In this document: positions 16,477 to 25,496 of the stretch, piece by piece
How positions within the stretch are numbered: the first letter of the stretch is position 1
Layout of the letters: each line of letters starts with the position of its first letter
Origin: Crenothrix sp043729335
GTDB taxonomy: Bacteria > Pseudomonadota > Gammaproteobacteria > Methylococcales > Methylomonadaceae
NCBI RefSeq assembly: GCF_043729335.1
Contig: NZ_JAYTLQ010000060.1
Span: forward strand, 124,001 to 188,000
Direction: 5' to 3'
DNA: 64,000 bases
Made by a program: the position numbers and the translations under genes
The notes under the pieces: model-generated
Told to the model about the DNA's origin: nothing
Database searches by the model: none
Seen by the model: only the letters and a program-made list of their open reading frames with translations

Positions 16477-17742
16477 ATGAAGACTAATACCGTAAAAAAA
16501 ATAAAAACAGTAGAAATTTCTCCTGATTATGCTATTGCTGCTTTAGAGTATATTATTTGTCTATCGCATTTAAGATGGGATTTTGTTTATCAACGCCCAC
16601 AACACCTTATGAGTCGTTTTGCCCGCAATGCAAAAGTCTTATATTTTGAAGAGCCGATTTTTTTTGATGGCGAAACGCATTTATCCGTTACTTTAAAAGA
16701 CAGTAATCTTTCTGTGTGTACACCGTTTATTAACTACAAAGAAGAAATAAACGCTATTAAAATTCAACGGTCAATGATTAATAATACGATTCGAAAAAAT
16801 AAAATTGAAAATTATTTACTGTGGTTTTACACACCTATGGCAATGGAATTTGCCAGTCATTTAAACCCTAGCGTTACGGTTTTTGATTGTATGGACGAGC
16901 TGACGGCATTTAAATTTGCCCCACCCAAATTAGTTGACATGGAAAAACGACTGCTTAAAAAAGCGGATTTGGTTTTTACCGGCGGGCAGAGCCTTTATAA
17001 TGCTAAAAAAGGACACCATCCGAACGTTTCTGCCTTTCCTTCAAGCATTGATTTCAAGCATTTTTCTAAGGCACGAAAAAGAGCACAAGAGCCTGATGAT
17101 CAAATAAGAATCCCCTCTCCTAAACTCGGTTTTTTAGGTGTAATTGATGAGAGAATGGATACGCATTTATTAGCGGAAATGGCGGATTTACGCCCAGACT
17201 GGCAATTTGTAATGATTGGCCCCGTTGTAAAAATTTCCCCTGAAGATTTGCCTCGTCGTGGCAATATCCATTATCTGGGTGGAAAAGACTATAGTGAATT
17301 GCCTGATTATCTTTCAGGTTGGGACATTGCGCTGATGCCTTTTGCTATGAATGAGTCCACGCGCTTTATAAGCCCTACTAAAACGCCAGAATATCTTGCA
17401 GCAGGAAAACCGGTTATTTCAACGCCTATACAAGATGTGGTGAGCCCATACGGTGATCAAAAGCTGGTGTGCATTGCCAAAACGGCAGTAGAATTTATCC
17501 TTGAAGCCGAAAAAATTCTTGAAGGGCGAAATCGTAAAGAGTGGCTTAAAAAAGTAGATGAGTTTCTGGCATTAAACTCTTGGGATGATACGTTTGCAGC
17601 GATGATGGATTTAATTTCCGAAACATGCATGGAAAATAACTATTTTGCTGCAATTAAGCTGGATAGTTTCAGTATAAATTCGCTTGTACCTACTTTAAGT
17701 CGGGTAGGTTCTAGTCTTAACCAGTTACGATCAATTGAATAA
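16477..17742 (+). CDS. GT-B glycosyltransferase (TuaH-like)
   Basis: A 421-residue glycosyltransferase. The N-terminal block LRWDFVYQRPQHLMSRFAR followed by VLYFEEP is a hallmark of the TuaH-like group often found beside UDP-galactopyranose mutase genes. The C-terminal half has a Rossmann start (LGFLGVIDERMD) and a donor-binding region with FISPTKTPEYLAAGKPVIS, the usual GT-B E-x7-E-like element. No membrane segments. The upstream 298 bases are very AT-rich and separate it from the divergent glycosidase operon. It probably acts with glf and the GT2 in building one glycan; the linkage is unknown. Confidence 0.83.
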   Translation: MKTNTVKKIKTVEISPDYAIAALEYIICLSHLRWDFVYQRPQHLMSRFARNAKVLYFEEPIFFDGETHLSVTLKDSNLSVCTPFINYKEEINAIKIQRSMINNTIRKNKIENYLLWFYTPMAMEFASHLNPSVTVFDCMDELTAFKFAPPKLVDMEKRLLKKADLVFTGGQSLYNAKKGHHPNVSAFPSSIDFKHFSKARKRAQEPDDQIRIPSPKLGFLGVIDERMDTHLLAEMADLRPDWQFVMIGPVVKISPEDLPRRGNIHYLGGKDYSELPDYLSGWDIALMPFAMNESTRFISPTKTPEYLAAGKPVISTPIQDVVSPYGDQKLVCIAKTAVEFILEAEKILEGRNRKEWLKKVDEFLALNSWDDTFAAMMDLISETCMENNYFAAIKLDSFSINSLVPTLSRVGSSLNQLRSIE

Positions 17743-17791
17743 TAATGTAATTTTTGTAAGCATAATGCGTGAATTTTCTATTTAATATCCG

Positions 17792-17813
17792 CCGATTATT
17801 TATGAATAATCGG
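17792..17813. terminator. Hairpin between convergent genes
   Basis: A perfect 9-bp stem (CCGATTATT 17792-17800 with 17805-17813) and a TATG loop between the glycosyltransferase and epmB. There is no strong T-run on either side, so termination is plausible but not certain. Confidence 0.5.
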
Positions 17814-17878
17814 TAATAGGAATCAGCGAATATTAGTTCAATAGGTTTAATAAACTGGCAAATCAACTTTAACGCGTG

Positions 17879-18901
17879 CTAAAAGATAGGCTGCTTAAAT
17901 GCGGCACCTGCGCGTTCCTCAACTAATTTAGGGACTAAATAGCCAGGCAAAATAGCTTGAATTTCTTGCATAAGCGCTAAAGCCTCAATTTTAGACACTT
18001 CAAAATGCCCAGTTCCATTGGCTTTATCCAATAAGTGCAGATAATACGGGATAATACCTTGTGCAAAAAGTGCTTCATTTAAAGCGCACAGTGCTTGGCT
18101 ATTATCATTAACTCCTTTTAATAATACCGCTTGATTAAACAGCGTTATTCCCTGTTTTTTTAACGCATGGCAAGCGGCTTGCGTCTCTTTGCTGAGTTCA
18201 TTAGCATGATTACAGTGGGTTACCATGATGATTTGTTTACTGCTTTGCGCCAGTACGGCAATAAATTCTTCGGTGATTCTCGCCGGCAATACAATAGGCA
18301 AGCGGCTGTGTATACGTATGCGTTTAACATGGGTGATGTCATCAAATTGCTTAAAAAGCTCAGACAATCTGGCATCGCTTAACAACAAAGGATCGCCGCC
18401 ACTTAAAATTACTTCACTGATGCTGCTATTTTGCGCTATGTAATCAATAGCGGCGGCTTGTTTTTGTTTGCTCAGCTGTACATCGGCATAAGGAAAGCTG
18501 CGGCGAAAACAATAGCGGCAGTTAATGGCACAGCTGCCGGTATTGATTAATAACACGCGCCCATAATATTTATGGATAACACCGGATTGGGTGGTTGCCG
18601 GTAAATCGCCAACCGGATCATCAGTGTAACCAGGGTAGGCAAATAGCTCATCTTCAACAGGCAACACCTGACGCAGCAAGGGATCGTGCGGATTGCCTTT
18701 TTCCATACAGGCTGCAAAACTTAAAGGCACGCGTAAAGGGAATGCCTTAATCGCTAGCTCGGAAACCGGTAAATCGCTCGGGGATAATTGCAAAAAAGTG
18801 CATAAGTCTGCAATGTTATTAAAGGCTTGGGCTAGCTGTTGTTGCCAATTTTTGCTAGCAAAGTCGGTGATATTTGGTGGTGGTGACATTAAGTGATTCA
18901 T
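17879..18901 (-). CDS. epmB: EF-P beta-lysylation protein EpmB (lysine 2,3-aminomutase family)
   Basis: A radical-SAM, PLP-dependent enzyme that converts (S)-alpha-lysine to (R)-beta-lysine for attachment to elongation factor P. The cluster motif CAINCRYCFRRSF (CxxxCxxC) is at about residues 126-138, with the SGGDPLLL motif about 30 residues later. At 340 residues it equals E. coli EpmB and lacks the N- and C-terminal extensions of fermentative lysine aminomutases. It is divergent from efp across a 73-base gap, and epmA follows efp, which makes the EF-P role very likely. An in-frame ATG at 18889 is an alternative start. Confidence 0.93.
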   Translation of the reverse strand: MNHLMSPPPNITDFASKNWQQQLAQAFNNIADLCTFLQLSPSDLPVSELAIKAFPLRVPLSFAACMEKGNPHDPLLRQVLPVEDELFAYPGYTDDPVGDLPATTQSGVIHKYYGRVLLINTGSCAINCRYCFRRSFPYADVQLSKQKQAAAIDYIAQNSSISEVILSGGDPLLLSDARLSELFKQFDDITHVKRIRIHSRLPIVLPARITEEFIAVLAQSSKQIIMVTHCNHANELSKETQAACHALKKQGITLFNQAVLLKGVNDNSQALCALNEALFAQGIIPYYLHLLDKANGTGHFEVSKIEALALMQEIQAILPGYLVPKLVEERAGAAFKQPIF

Positions 18902-18931
18902 TTTAAAGTTTCTATAGGTACAGGCCTACAT

Positions 18932-18937
18932 TATAAT
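18932..18937 (+). promoter_or_regulatory. Possible -10 element of the efp promoter
   Basis: A perfect TATAAT lies 38 bases before the efp ATG in the short epmB-efp gap. The -35 region at 17-base spacing (TTTCTA) is a poor match, so this is a weak call. A good ribosome-binding site (GAGGA) precedes the ATG. Confidence 0.3.
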
Positions 18938-18974
18938 GGCCGAATTTTAAATTGTTTGTTGTCTTGAGGATAAA

Positions 18975-19541
18975 ATGGCCACATTTAGTACGAATGAGTT
19001 TAGGGCAGGCTTAAAAGTCATGTTAGATAATGACCCCTGTGCGATTATTGAAAATGAATTTGTAAAGCCTGGTAAAGGCCAGGCATTTAATCGGGTAAAA
19101 ATAAGAAATTTAAAAACCGGCCGCGTTATCGAAAGAACTTTTAAATCCGGTGAATCACTGGAAGGTGCTGATGTAGTTGATGTGGAAATGCAGTATCTCT
19201 ACAACGACGGAGAATACAGGCACTTTATGCAACCCGATACTTTTGAGCAATATCAGGCCAATGAAATTATTGTTGGCGATGCGGCGTTATGGCTAAAAGA
19301 TCAGGATTCCTGTACGGTTACTTTATGGAATGATGCGCCTTTAGCAGTGGTTCCGGTTAATTTTGTTGAATTAAAAATTGTCGAAACTGATCCGGGTGTG
19401 CGTGGTGATACCTCTGGCGGTGGTGGTAAACCGGCTAAACTGGAAACCGGTGCGGTGGTTAGAGTGCCGTTATTTGTACAAACCGATGAAGTTATTAAGG
19501 TGGATACCCGTACCGGTGAATATATTTCCCGGGTAAAATAG
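18975..19541 (+). CDS. efp: Elongation factor P
   Basis: A 188-residue translation factor that relieves ribosome stalling at consecutive prolines. The modification loop EFVKPGKGQAF places the conserved lysine at residue 34, the site beta-lysylated by EpmA in E. coli. The C-terminal domain carries the family signature (VETDPGVRGDTSGGGGKPAKL). Start ATG is preceded by a GAGGA ribosome-binding site. The epmA start overlaps the efp stop by one base. Both modification enzymes flank it, so the protein is expected to be the lysylated type. Confidence 0.98.
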   Translation: MATFSTNEFRAGLKVMLDNDPCAIIENEFVKPGKGQAFNRVKIRNLKTGRVIERTFKSGESLEGADVVDVEMQYLYNDGEYRHFMQPDTFEQYQANEIIVGDAALWLKDQDSCTVTLWNDAPLAVVPVNFVELKIVETDPGVRGDTSGGGGKPAKLETGAVVRVPLFVQTDEVIKVDTRTGEYISRVK

Positions 19542-20524
19542 TGTCCCAATCATGGCGCCCTAGCTGTTCTTTAGAATTATTGGCACTAAGGGCGCAGATG
19601 CTTCAGGAAATACGGCAGTTTTTTTTGCTGCGGTCTGTGCTGGAAGTAGAAACACCGTTGATGTCTCATGCTGTGGGTACTGATCCGCAGCTGGCATTTT
19701 TTAGCACGCAATACCGTGCGGTACCTGTGCAGCAAACTTTGTTTTTGCAGACATCGCCGGAGTTTGCCATGAAGCGTTTGCTGGCGGCGGGCAGTGGTTC
19801 TATTTATCAAATTTGTAAAGCCTTTAGAAACGGTGAGTCCGGTCGTTTTCATAATCCGGAATTTACTTTGTTGGAATGGTATCGGGTCGGTTTTAGTTTG
19901 CCTATGTTAATGGCTGAAATTAACGAATTAATAGCGCAGTTATTTCGTCAGCAAAGTAAGCCTTTGGCAGAAACACAGCGCTTTAGCTATCAAGTTATCT
20001 TTAAGTATTATACGGGCCTGGATGCTTTAAATTTTGACTATGAAGATTACTGCCGTTATGCGTTGGAGTATCAATGCCCTGAAGCGGTTACGCTATGCGC
20101 TAAAGATCATGGTTTATGGCTGGATTTTTTGTTTAGCCACCACGTTCAGCCTTATCTGGGACCAAACCGTCTGTGTATGGTTTATGATTATCCAGCGTGT
20201 CAATCATCGTTGGCGCGCATCAAACCAGATAATCCGAGCGTTGTTGAGCGGGTGGAGCTATTTATTAATGGCATAGAGCTGGGTAATGGTTATGGCGAAT
20301 TAACCGATGCTAAAGAACAGGATAAGCGTTTTAATGATGAAATTGCTATTAGGCAACAACAAAATCTGCCCGAAAGTATTAAAAATCAGTACTTAATTGA
20401 CGCATTAACGGTAGGATTGCCTGAATGTTCGGGCATTGCCATAGGTTTGGATCGCTTGCTCATGGTATTATCGGAAAGTCCATCCATTGCGGATGTATTA
20501 AGCTTCCCCACGCGCACGGCTTAA
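19541..20524 (+). CDS. epmA: EF-P--(R)-beta-lysine ligase EpmA
   Basis: A truncated class II lysyl-tRNA synthetase paralogue (older names PoxA, GenX, YjeA) without the anticodon-binding domain, which activates beta-lysine and attaches it to EF-P Lys34. The 327-residue length is that of the family. Class II motifs visible are motif 2 (FRNGESGRFHNPEFTLLEW) and motif 3 (GIAIGLDRLLMVL), plus ELGNGYGELTDAKEQ. The GTG start overlaps the efp TAG by one base, so the two are translationally coupled. Confidence 0.96.
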   Translation: MSQSWRPSCSLELLALRAQMLQEIRQFFLLRSVLEVETPLMSHAVGTDPQLAFFSTQYRAVPVQQTLFLQTSPEFAMKRLLAAGSGSIYQICKAFRNGESGRFHNPEFTLLEWYRVGFSLPMLMAEINELIAQLFRQQSKPLAETQRFSYQVIFKYYTGLDALNFDYEDYCRYALEYQCPEAVTLCAKDHGLWLDFLFSHHVQPYLGPNRLCMVYDYPACQSSLARIKPDNPSVVERVELFINGIELGNGYGELTDAKEQDKRFNDEIAIRQQQNLPESIKNQYLIDALTVGLPECSGIAIGLDRLLMVLSESPSIADVLSFPTRTA

Positions 20525-20593
20525 GCTGCATATAATGTTTATCGTGTTATACTCGCGCCCTTTTAAGGGTTGTAAATCAACTCTTGTTTTTAA

Positions 20594-23032
20594 ATGCTGA
20601 CTATGAAATCAAATATCTTTGCTCGCGTGTTGTTGCTGTGTTTATTTGTTTCGCAAGTGGTTAAAAGTGAAGATGAATTTGTCGTTCGAGATATTAAAGT
20701 TAATGGCTTGCAACGCATTTCTCAAGGCACGGTTTTTAACTATTTACCTGTAAATGTTGGCGAGCGTTTTTCTTTAGATAATGTAGGGCCTGCTATTAAG
20801 GCGCTTTTTAAAACCGGTTTTTTTAAGGATGTTTCTTTGGAGCGGGACGGTTCTACATTGGTGGTTAATGTAGTCGAGCGTCCGTCCATTGCAAAAATAA
20901 TTATTGAAGGTAATAAAGACCTTAGCAAAGAAGATTTAACAAAAGCGTTAGATAAAATCGGGCTTTCAGAAGGCAAAGTATTTGACCGACAAATTTTAGA
21001 TAAAGTGCAGCTGGAATTAAATCGTCAGTATTTAAGTCACGGTAAGTACGGTTTAAAAATTAAAACCGAAGTAGCCAATCTTACCCGTAACCGCATTGGC
21101 ATTCATATTAAAATTTCAGAAGGCCGCGTCACTAAGATTAAACAGATTAATATTGTTGGCAATACGGTTTATGATGACAAAATCTTGTTAAGGAATTTTG
21201 AGCTCAGTACCTCTAATTTGTTGTCGTTTTATACTAAGAATGACCAATATTCCAAACAAAAGCTTTCGGCGGATTTGGAAACTTTGCGTTCATATTATCT
21301 TGACCGTGGTTATATCAATTTTGCGATTGAATCCACGCAAGTAGCGATTACGCCAGATAAAAAAGATATTTACGTCACCATTAATGTTAAAGAAGGTGAT
21401 GTTTTCAAAGTAGAAAAAGTAAAATTAGCCGGTAATTTAGTCGTTAAACCTGAGGAATTGGTAAAGTTAGTGAGTATTGGCCCCGAAGAAGTTTTTTCCA
21501 GAAAAAGCGCCACGGAAACTCAAAAAGCTTTGCAAGACCGTTTGGGTGATGAGGGTTACGCATTTGCCAATGTCAATATGGTACCGGAAATCAACGAAGC
21601 TAAAAGAACAGTTGATATGACGTTTTTTGTCGATCCAGGCAAGCGTGTTTACGTACGCCACATTAATATGAAAGGCAATACCAAAACCCGTGATGAAGTA
21701 TTGCGGCGCGAAATGCGGCAAATGGAATCCAGTTGGGCATCGGGTTCAAAAATAGAACGTTCTAAAACGCGTTTAGAGCGCCTGGGTTATTTTGAATCGG
21801 TTAATGTCGAAACACCGCCTGTTCCGGGTACAGCGGATCAGATTGATGTCAATTATTCTGTGGTTGAAAAAGCATCAGGTAATCTGTCAGCAGGGATTGG
21901 TTTTTCGCAGGTACAAGGCATAGTCATTAATGCTAATGTGTCACAAGACAATGTGTTTGGTTCCGGTAAGCGCGTTAATCTGGCGTTTAATAACAGTAAT
22001 TATGCGACCAATTATCAGTTTGGATTTTATAACCCCTACTTTACACCAGACGGTATTAGTTTGGGTTATAACATAGGGTATTCACAGCGTAATGCCGGCC
22101 AAGTCAATATTGCCAATTATTCAACTGACGTGTTGAATGCTGGTGTCGATTTGGGTATTCCGTTGAATGAATTTGATCAATTAAGATTAGGGTTTGATGT
22201 CAAGCATACTACCCTTAAACTTCCCGATGATACTTTGACTGATTTCTCCTGTCCGGGGCCAGGGATATACTGTAAAGGTGACGAGGAATTCCAGTATCGG
22301 CTTGAATCACCCAATACCTCCGATGAAATTAGTGACTTTAAGAAAAAAGAAGGTAGCAAGTTTTTGACCTTCTCGCCTTCGATAGGTTGGACACACGATA
22401 CGCTTAACCGCGCTATTTTTCCTACTAAAGGCGGACAACAACGGTTTTCTGCGTTGGCGACTATTCCTGGCAGTGATTTGCAATACTATAAAGTCAGTTA
22501 CAAACATCAATTGTATTTGCCCCTGGCAAGAGACTTAACCTTAAGAATGCAAGCGGAAATTGCCCACGGCGATGGTTATGGTAGTACCGATGGCTTGCCT
22601 TTTTTCGAAAATTATTTTGGCGGCGGTACCGGTTCAGTGCGTGGCTTTAGAAATAACACGCTGGGTGCAAGAGGAACACTTACCACAGATTGTATCACTG
22701 GCCAACCAAATCTAAAATGTGATACCGACCCTATTAAAGCCTCTGGTAGGCCACTGGGTGGTTCTAATAAACTCATTGCCAATGTGGAGTTGTTTTTCCC
22801 CGTACCATTTTTTTCTGAAACCAAGTCGGTTCGGTTAGGCACTTTTTTTGATGCAGGTCGTATTGACAATAGTTTTGGTGTCAATCATTTAAAATATTCT
22901 GCCGGTATCTCTGGGGAATGGTTATCGCCTTTTGGTGCCTTGTCCGTGAGTGCAGCTTATCCTTTAAATGTGGATAAGGCGGCGGGCGATCAGTCGCAAA
23001 TATTTCAATTTAACTTTGGCCAAAATTTTTAG
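20594..23032 (+). CDS. bamA: Outer membrane protein assembly factor BamA
   Basis: The central beta-barrel of the BAM complex, which folds and inserts outer-membrane proteins. The 812-residue precursor starts with a signal peptide (hydrophobic core VLLLCLFVSQVV), followed by five POTRA domains (about residues 25-430; POTRA 1 begins FVVRDIKVNGLQRIS) and a 16-strand barrel. The lid-loop motif VRGF is present (GGTGSVRGFRNNTLG), and the protein ends in phenylalanine (FNFGQNF), as outer-membrane proteins do. In-frame ATGs at 20594 and 20603 are both possible starts. It heads the run bamA-skp-fabZ-lpxA-rnhB. Confidence 0.97.
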   Translation: MLTMKSNIFARVLLLCLFVSQVVKSEDEFVVRDIKVNGLQRISQGTVFNYLPVNVGERFSLDNVGPAIKALFKTGFFKDVSLERDGSTLVVNVVERPSIAKIIIEGNKDLSKEDLTKALDKIGLSEGKVFDRQILDKVQLELNRQYLSHGKYGLKIKTEVANLTRNRIGIHIKISEGRVTKIKQINIVGNTVYDDKILLRNFELSTSNLLSFYTKNDQYSKQKLSADLETLRSYYLDRGYINFAIESTQVAITPDKKDIYVTINVKEGDVFKVEKVKLAGNLVVKPEELVKLVSIGPEEVFSRKSATETQKALQDRLGDEGYAFANVNMVPEINEAKRTVDMTFFVDPGKRVYVRHINMKGNTKTRDEVLRREMRQMESSWASGSKIERSKTRLERLGYFESVNVETPPVPGTADQIDVNYSVVEKASGNLSAGIGFSQVQGIVINANVSQDNVFGSGKRVNLAFNNSNYATNYQFGFYNPYFTPDGISLGYNIGYSQRNAGQVNIANYSTDVLNAGVDLGIPLNEFDQLRLGFDVKHTTLKLPDDTLTDFSCPGPGIYCKGDEEFQYRLESPNTSDEISDFKKKEGSKFLTFSPSIGWTHDTLNRAIFPTKGGQQRFSALATIPGSDLQYYKVSYKHQLYLPLARDLTLRMQAEIAHGDGYGSTDGLPFFENYFGGGTGSVRGFRNNTLGARGTLTTDCITGQPNLKCDTDPIKASGRPLGGSNKLIANVELFFPVPFFSETKSVRLGTFFDAGRIDNSFGVNHLKYSAGISGEWLSPFGALSVSAAYPLNVDKAAGDQSQIFQFNFGQNF

Positions 23033-23126
23033 TGGGTATAGTTTTGGTTTAAAACCTATATCTTCTACACTTTGAAGCGTATCAGTCACTATTTATTTAA
23101 ATTTATTTATCTTTGGAGAATCATTA

Positions 23127-23630
23127 ATGATGAAAACGAAAATTGCTTTATTTTTGGGTTTGGCCCTGACGGCAACGGCCAGTATGGCAGAATTAAAAAT
23201 CGGCGTTGTTAATATCAATGCCGTGCTTGAAAAATCCACACAATTTGAAGAAGCCAAACGCCGTATGGATCAAAAGTTTTTACCGCGCAAAAAACAACTG
23301 GAGTCACAACAAAGCGAAATTCAAACGATGGATGAGAAATTATCCAAAGACGCTTCAGTAATGGGTGATGCAGAACGCCGTAAAATGGAAAAAGAAATTC
23401 AAAACAAAGTCAGAGATGCCAAAAGAGCGCAGCAGGAATTTATGGAAGATTTCAATGCAAGCCGCAACGAAGAATTAGGCAAAGTACAGCGCCATATTCT
23501 GGAAGCTATACGCGCTATTGCTAAAGATGACAAGTTTGATTTGTTATTGACAGAAGGTGTCATTTATTCTAATCAGGATATTGATGTGACCGCACAAGTT
23601 CAGAAAAAACTTGCGACTATGCCGAAATAA
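23127..23630 (+). CDS. skp: Periplasmic chaperone Skp/OmpH
   Basis: A 167-residue periplasmic chaperone that holds unfolded outer-membrane proteins before BAM. The signal peptide is MMKTKIALFLGLALTATASMA with cleavage before ELKIGVVN. The rest is a short beta body split by a long charged helical hairpin (tentacles; about residues 55-125, rich in K, E, Q and R), which gives the trimeric jellyfish shape in known structures. GGAGA ahead of the start is a good ribosome-binding site. It is placed directly after bamA as in many gammaproteobacteria, but lpxD does not follow. Confidence 0.92.
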   Translation: MMKTKIALFLGLALTATASMAELKIGVVNINAVLEKSTQFEEAKRRMDQKFLPRKKQLESQQSEIQTMDEKLSKDASVMGDAERRKMEKEIQNKVRDAKRAQQEFMEDFNASRNEELGKVQRHILEAIRAIAKDDKFDLLLTEGVIYSNQDIDVTAQVQKKLATMPK

Positions 23631-23679
23631 CCGCTACAGCCTTTTTGTTTTTGAACACACTACTCACTCCATAACAAAT

Positions 23680-24129
23680 ATGTCTATTAAGCTGGATATT
23701 TTACAAATTCAAGCCTTTTTATCACACCGCTACCCCTTTTTACTGATTGATAGGGTAGTTGAGTGCGAACCTGGGGTGCGACTTTTAGGATTAAAAAACG
23801 TTACCTATAACGAGCCGTATTTTCAAGGTCACTTTCCACAAAAGCCGATTATGCCGGGTGTACTGATTCTGGAAGCGCTGGCACAAGCTACAGGTTTACT
23901 GGCATCGGAAACAGCAGGCGATGAGTTGGCGGGTATGATCTATTACTTGGTAGGTATTGATAAGGCGAAATTCAAACGGCCGGTAGTACCTGGGGATCAG
24001 CTCATGCTGGAAGCGAAATTTGTTAAAAGCAAGCGTAATATCTGGGCGTTTGAATGCCGAGCAGAGGTCGATGGTGAATTTGTCGCCAGTGCTGAAATCA
24101 GATGTGCAGCGGTAGTACAGAAGCCTTGA
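23680..24129 (+). CDS. fabZ: (3R)-hydroxyacyl-ACP dehydratase FabZ
   Basis: A hot-dog-fold enzyme that dehydrates beta-hydroxyacyl-ACP in fatty-acid elongation and competes with LpxA for hydroxyacyl chains. The start is set at ATG 23680, giving 149 residues and beginning MSIKLDILQIQAFLSHRYPF, the usual FabZ N-terminus. An upstream in-frame ATG at 23611 would overlap skp and add 23 unconserved residues. The catalytic histidine lies in GHFPQKPIMPGVL and the catalytic glutamate in LILEALAQATG. It overlaps the lpxA start region. Confidence 0.96.
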   Translation: MSIKLDILQIQAFLSHRYPFLLIDRVVECEPGVRLLGLKNVTYNEPYFQGHFPQKPIMPGVLILEALAQATGLLASETAGDELAGMIYYLVGIDKAKFKRPVVPGDQLMLEAKFVKSKRNIWAFECRAEVDGEFVASAEIRCAAVVQKP

Positions 24130-24896
24130 TTCATTCAACAGCCATTATAGATAGCAATGCCGAAGTGGCTGCTGATGTTAGCATCGGTGCTTTTTCGGTG
24201 ATAGGCGCCCATGTAAAAATCGGCTCAGGCACGGTGATAGGTCCGCATGTTGTCATCAATGGTCCCACGGCCATTGGTCAGCATAATCATATCTATCAAT
24301 TCAGTTCCATTGGGGAAGATCCTCAAGACAAGAAATACGACCATGAAATAACCCGTCTTGAGATTGGTGATAGAAATATTATTCGTGAATTTTCTTCTAT
24401 GCACAGAGGGACGATACAGGATCATAGTGTTACTCAAATTGGTAACGACAACCTGTTTATGGCCTATACCCATGTTGCCCACGATTGCGTGATTGGTAAT
24501 CATGTCATCATGGCGAACGGGGCATCCCTTGCAGGCCATGTGCGTTTGAGCAATCATGCTATTTTGGGTGGCTTTACCTTGGTGCACCAATTTACCAAGA
24601 TAGGCCAGTACAGCTTTGCCGCTATGGGCAGTGCCATTACGCAAGATATACCGCCATTTGTGATGGTAGGTGGTAAACCCACTAGGCCGCACGGCATCAA
24701 TTCTGTGGGAATGGAGCGTAATGGTATTTCAGCTGAGGATATACGCTTGATCAGAAAAGCTTATAAAATGATTTATAAAATGAACCTGCGCCTGGAAGAT
24801 GCTATAGATCAGATGGAAGATTTAGCTGGAGACAGTAAAGAACTGTCTGATATGGTTAGTTTTTTGCGCAATGTCAGCCGAGGCATCTTGCGTTAA
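24126..24896 (+). CDS. lpxA: UDP-N-acetylglucosamine acyltransferase LpxA
   Basis: This trimeric left-handed beta-helix enzyme adds a hydroxyacyl chain to UDP-GlcNAc, the first step of lipid A synthesis. Hexapeptide repeats are plain (AIIDSNAEVAADVSIGAFSV and onward). The catalytic histidine region reads MAYTHVAHDCVIGNHVIM, and the C-terminal helical domain begins near GMERNGISAEDIRL. The start is uncertain: TTG at 24126, overlapping the fabZ TGA, gives MIHSTAII as in relatives and 256 residues, while ATG 24102 adds eight residues. lpxB does not follow; rnhB does, with a one-base overlap. Confidence 0.95.
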   Translation: MIHSTAIIDSNAEVAADVSIGAFSVIGAHVKIGSGTVIGPHVVINGPTAIGQHNHIYQFSSIGEDPQDKKYDHEITRLEIGDRNIIREFSSMHRGTIQDHSVTQIGNDNLFMAYTHVAHDCVIGNHVIMANGASLAGHVRLSNHAILGGFTLVHQFTKIGQYSFAAMGSAITQDIPPFVMVGGKPTRPHGINSVGMERNGISAEDIRLIRKAYKMIYKMNLRLEDAIDQMEDLAGDSKELSDMVSFLRNVSRGILR

Positions 24897-25486
24897 TGTC
24901 TATTGTATTGCTGCCCGCTACAACGCTGATGGCAGGTGTTGATGAAGCGGGGCGTGGACCTTTAGCAGGCTGTGTCGTGGCAGCGGCGGTTATTTTAAAT
25001 CCACTTAAGCCAATACTCGGTTTGGCTGATTCTAAAGTGCTTAATGAGCGTCGGCGTAATACGCTTTATGGGCTTATTATCGACTGCGCCTTAAGTTGGT
25101 CAATTGCCTCGGCCAGTGTTGAAGAAATTGATGAGCTCAACATTTTACAAGCGACATTGTTGGCGATGCAGCGTGCGGTAACGGGTTTGTCTCTACAGCC
25201 TGACGAAGTGCTGGTTGATGGCAATCAACTGCCCAAATTATCTATGCCTGCTCAGGCGATTGTTAAGGGTGACAGTAAAATTCCGGCCATCAGCGCCGCT
25301 TCTATATTGGCGAAGGTGACGCGGGATAGAATGATGCTGGATTATCATAAAGACTACCCCGATTTTTCATTTCATTTGCATAAAGGTTACGGTACCAAGC
25401 AGCATCTGATTGAAATTAAAACCTTTGGACATCTGCCGATACACCGAAAAACCTTTGCGCCTATTAAATATAGGTTGCAGGTTTAA
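24896..25486 (+). CDS. rnhB: Ribonuclease HII
   Basis: This enzyme cleaves RNA in RNA-DNA hybrids, including single ribonucleotides in DNA. The catalytic motif GVDEAGRGPLAG is at about residues 14-25, with LVDGN and the DSKIPAISAASILAKVTRD block following. At 196 residues it is normal length. Its ATG overlaps the lpxA TAA by one base. It is convergent with plsC across only ten bases. Confidence 0.96.
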   Translation: MSIVLLPATTLMAGVDEAGRGPLAGCVVAAAVILNPLKPILGLADSKVLNERRRNTLYGLIIDCALSWSIASASVEEIDELNILQATLLAMQRAVTGLSLQPDEVLVDGNQLPKLSMPAQAIVKGDSKIPAISAASILAKVTRDRMMLDYHKDYPDFSFHLHKGYGTKQHLIEIKTFGHLPIHRKTFAPIKYRLQV

Positions 25487-25496
25487 CCGTACATTT

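Noticed and set aside
23611..23679. N-terminal extension of fabZ
   Set aside because: It overlaps skp and adds residues that FabZ proteins lack.
24225..24692. A 155-codon open frame on the minus strand
   Set aside because: Antisense to lpxA with no family features; a shadow of the repetitive hexapeptide coding sequence.
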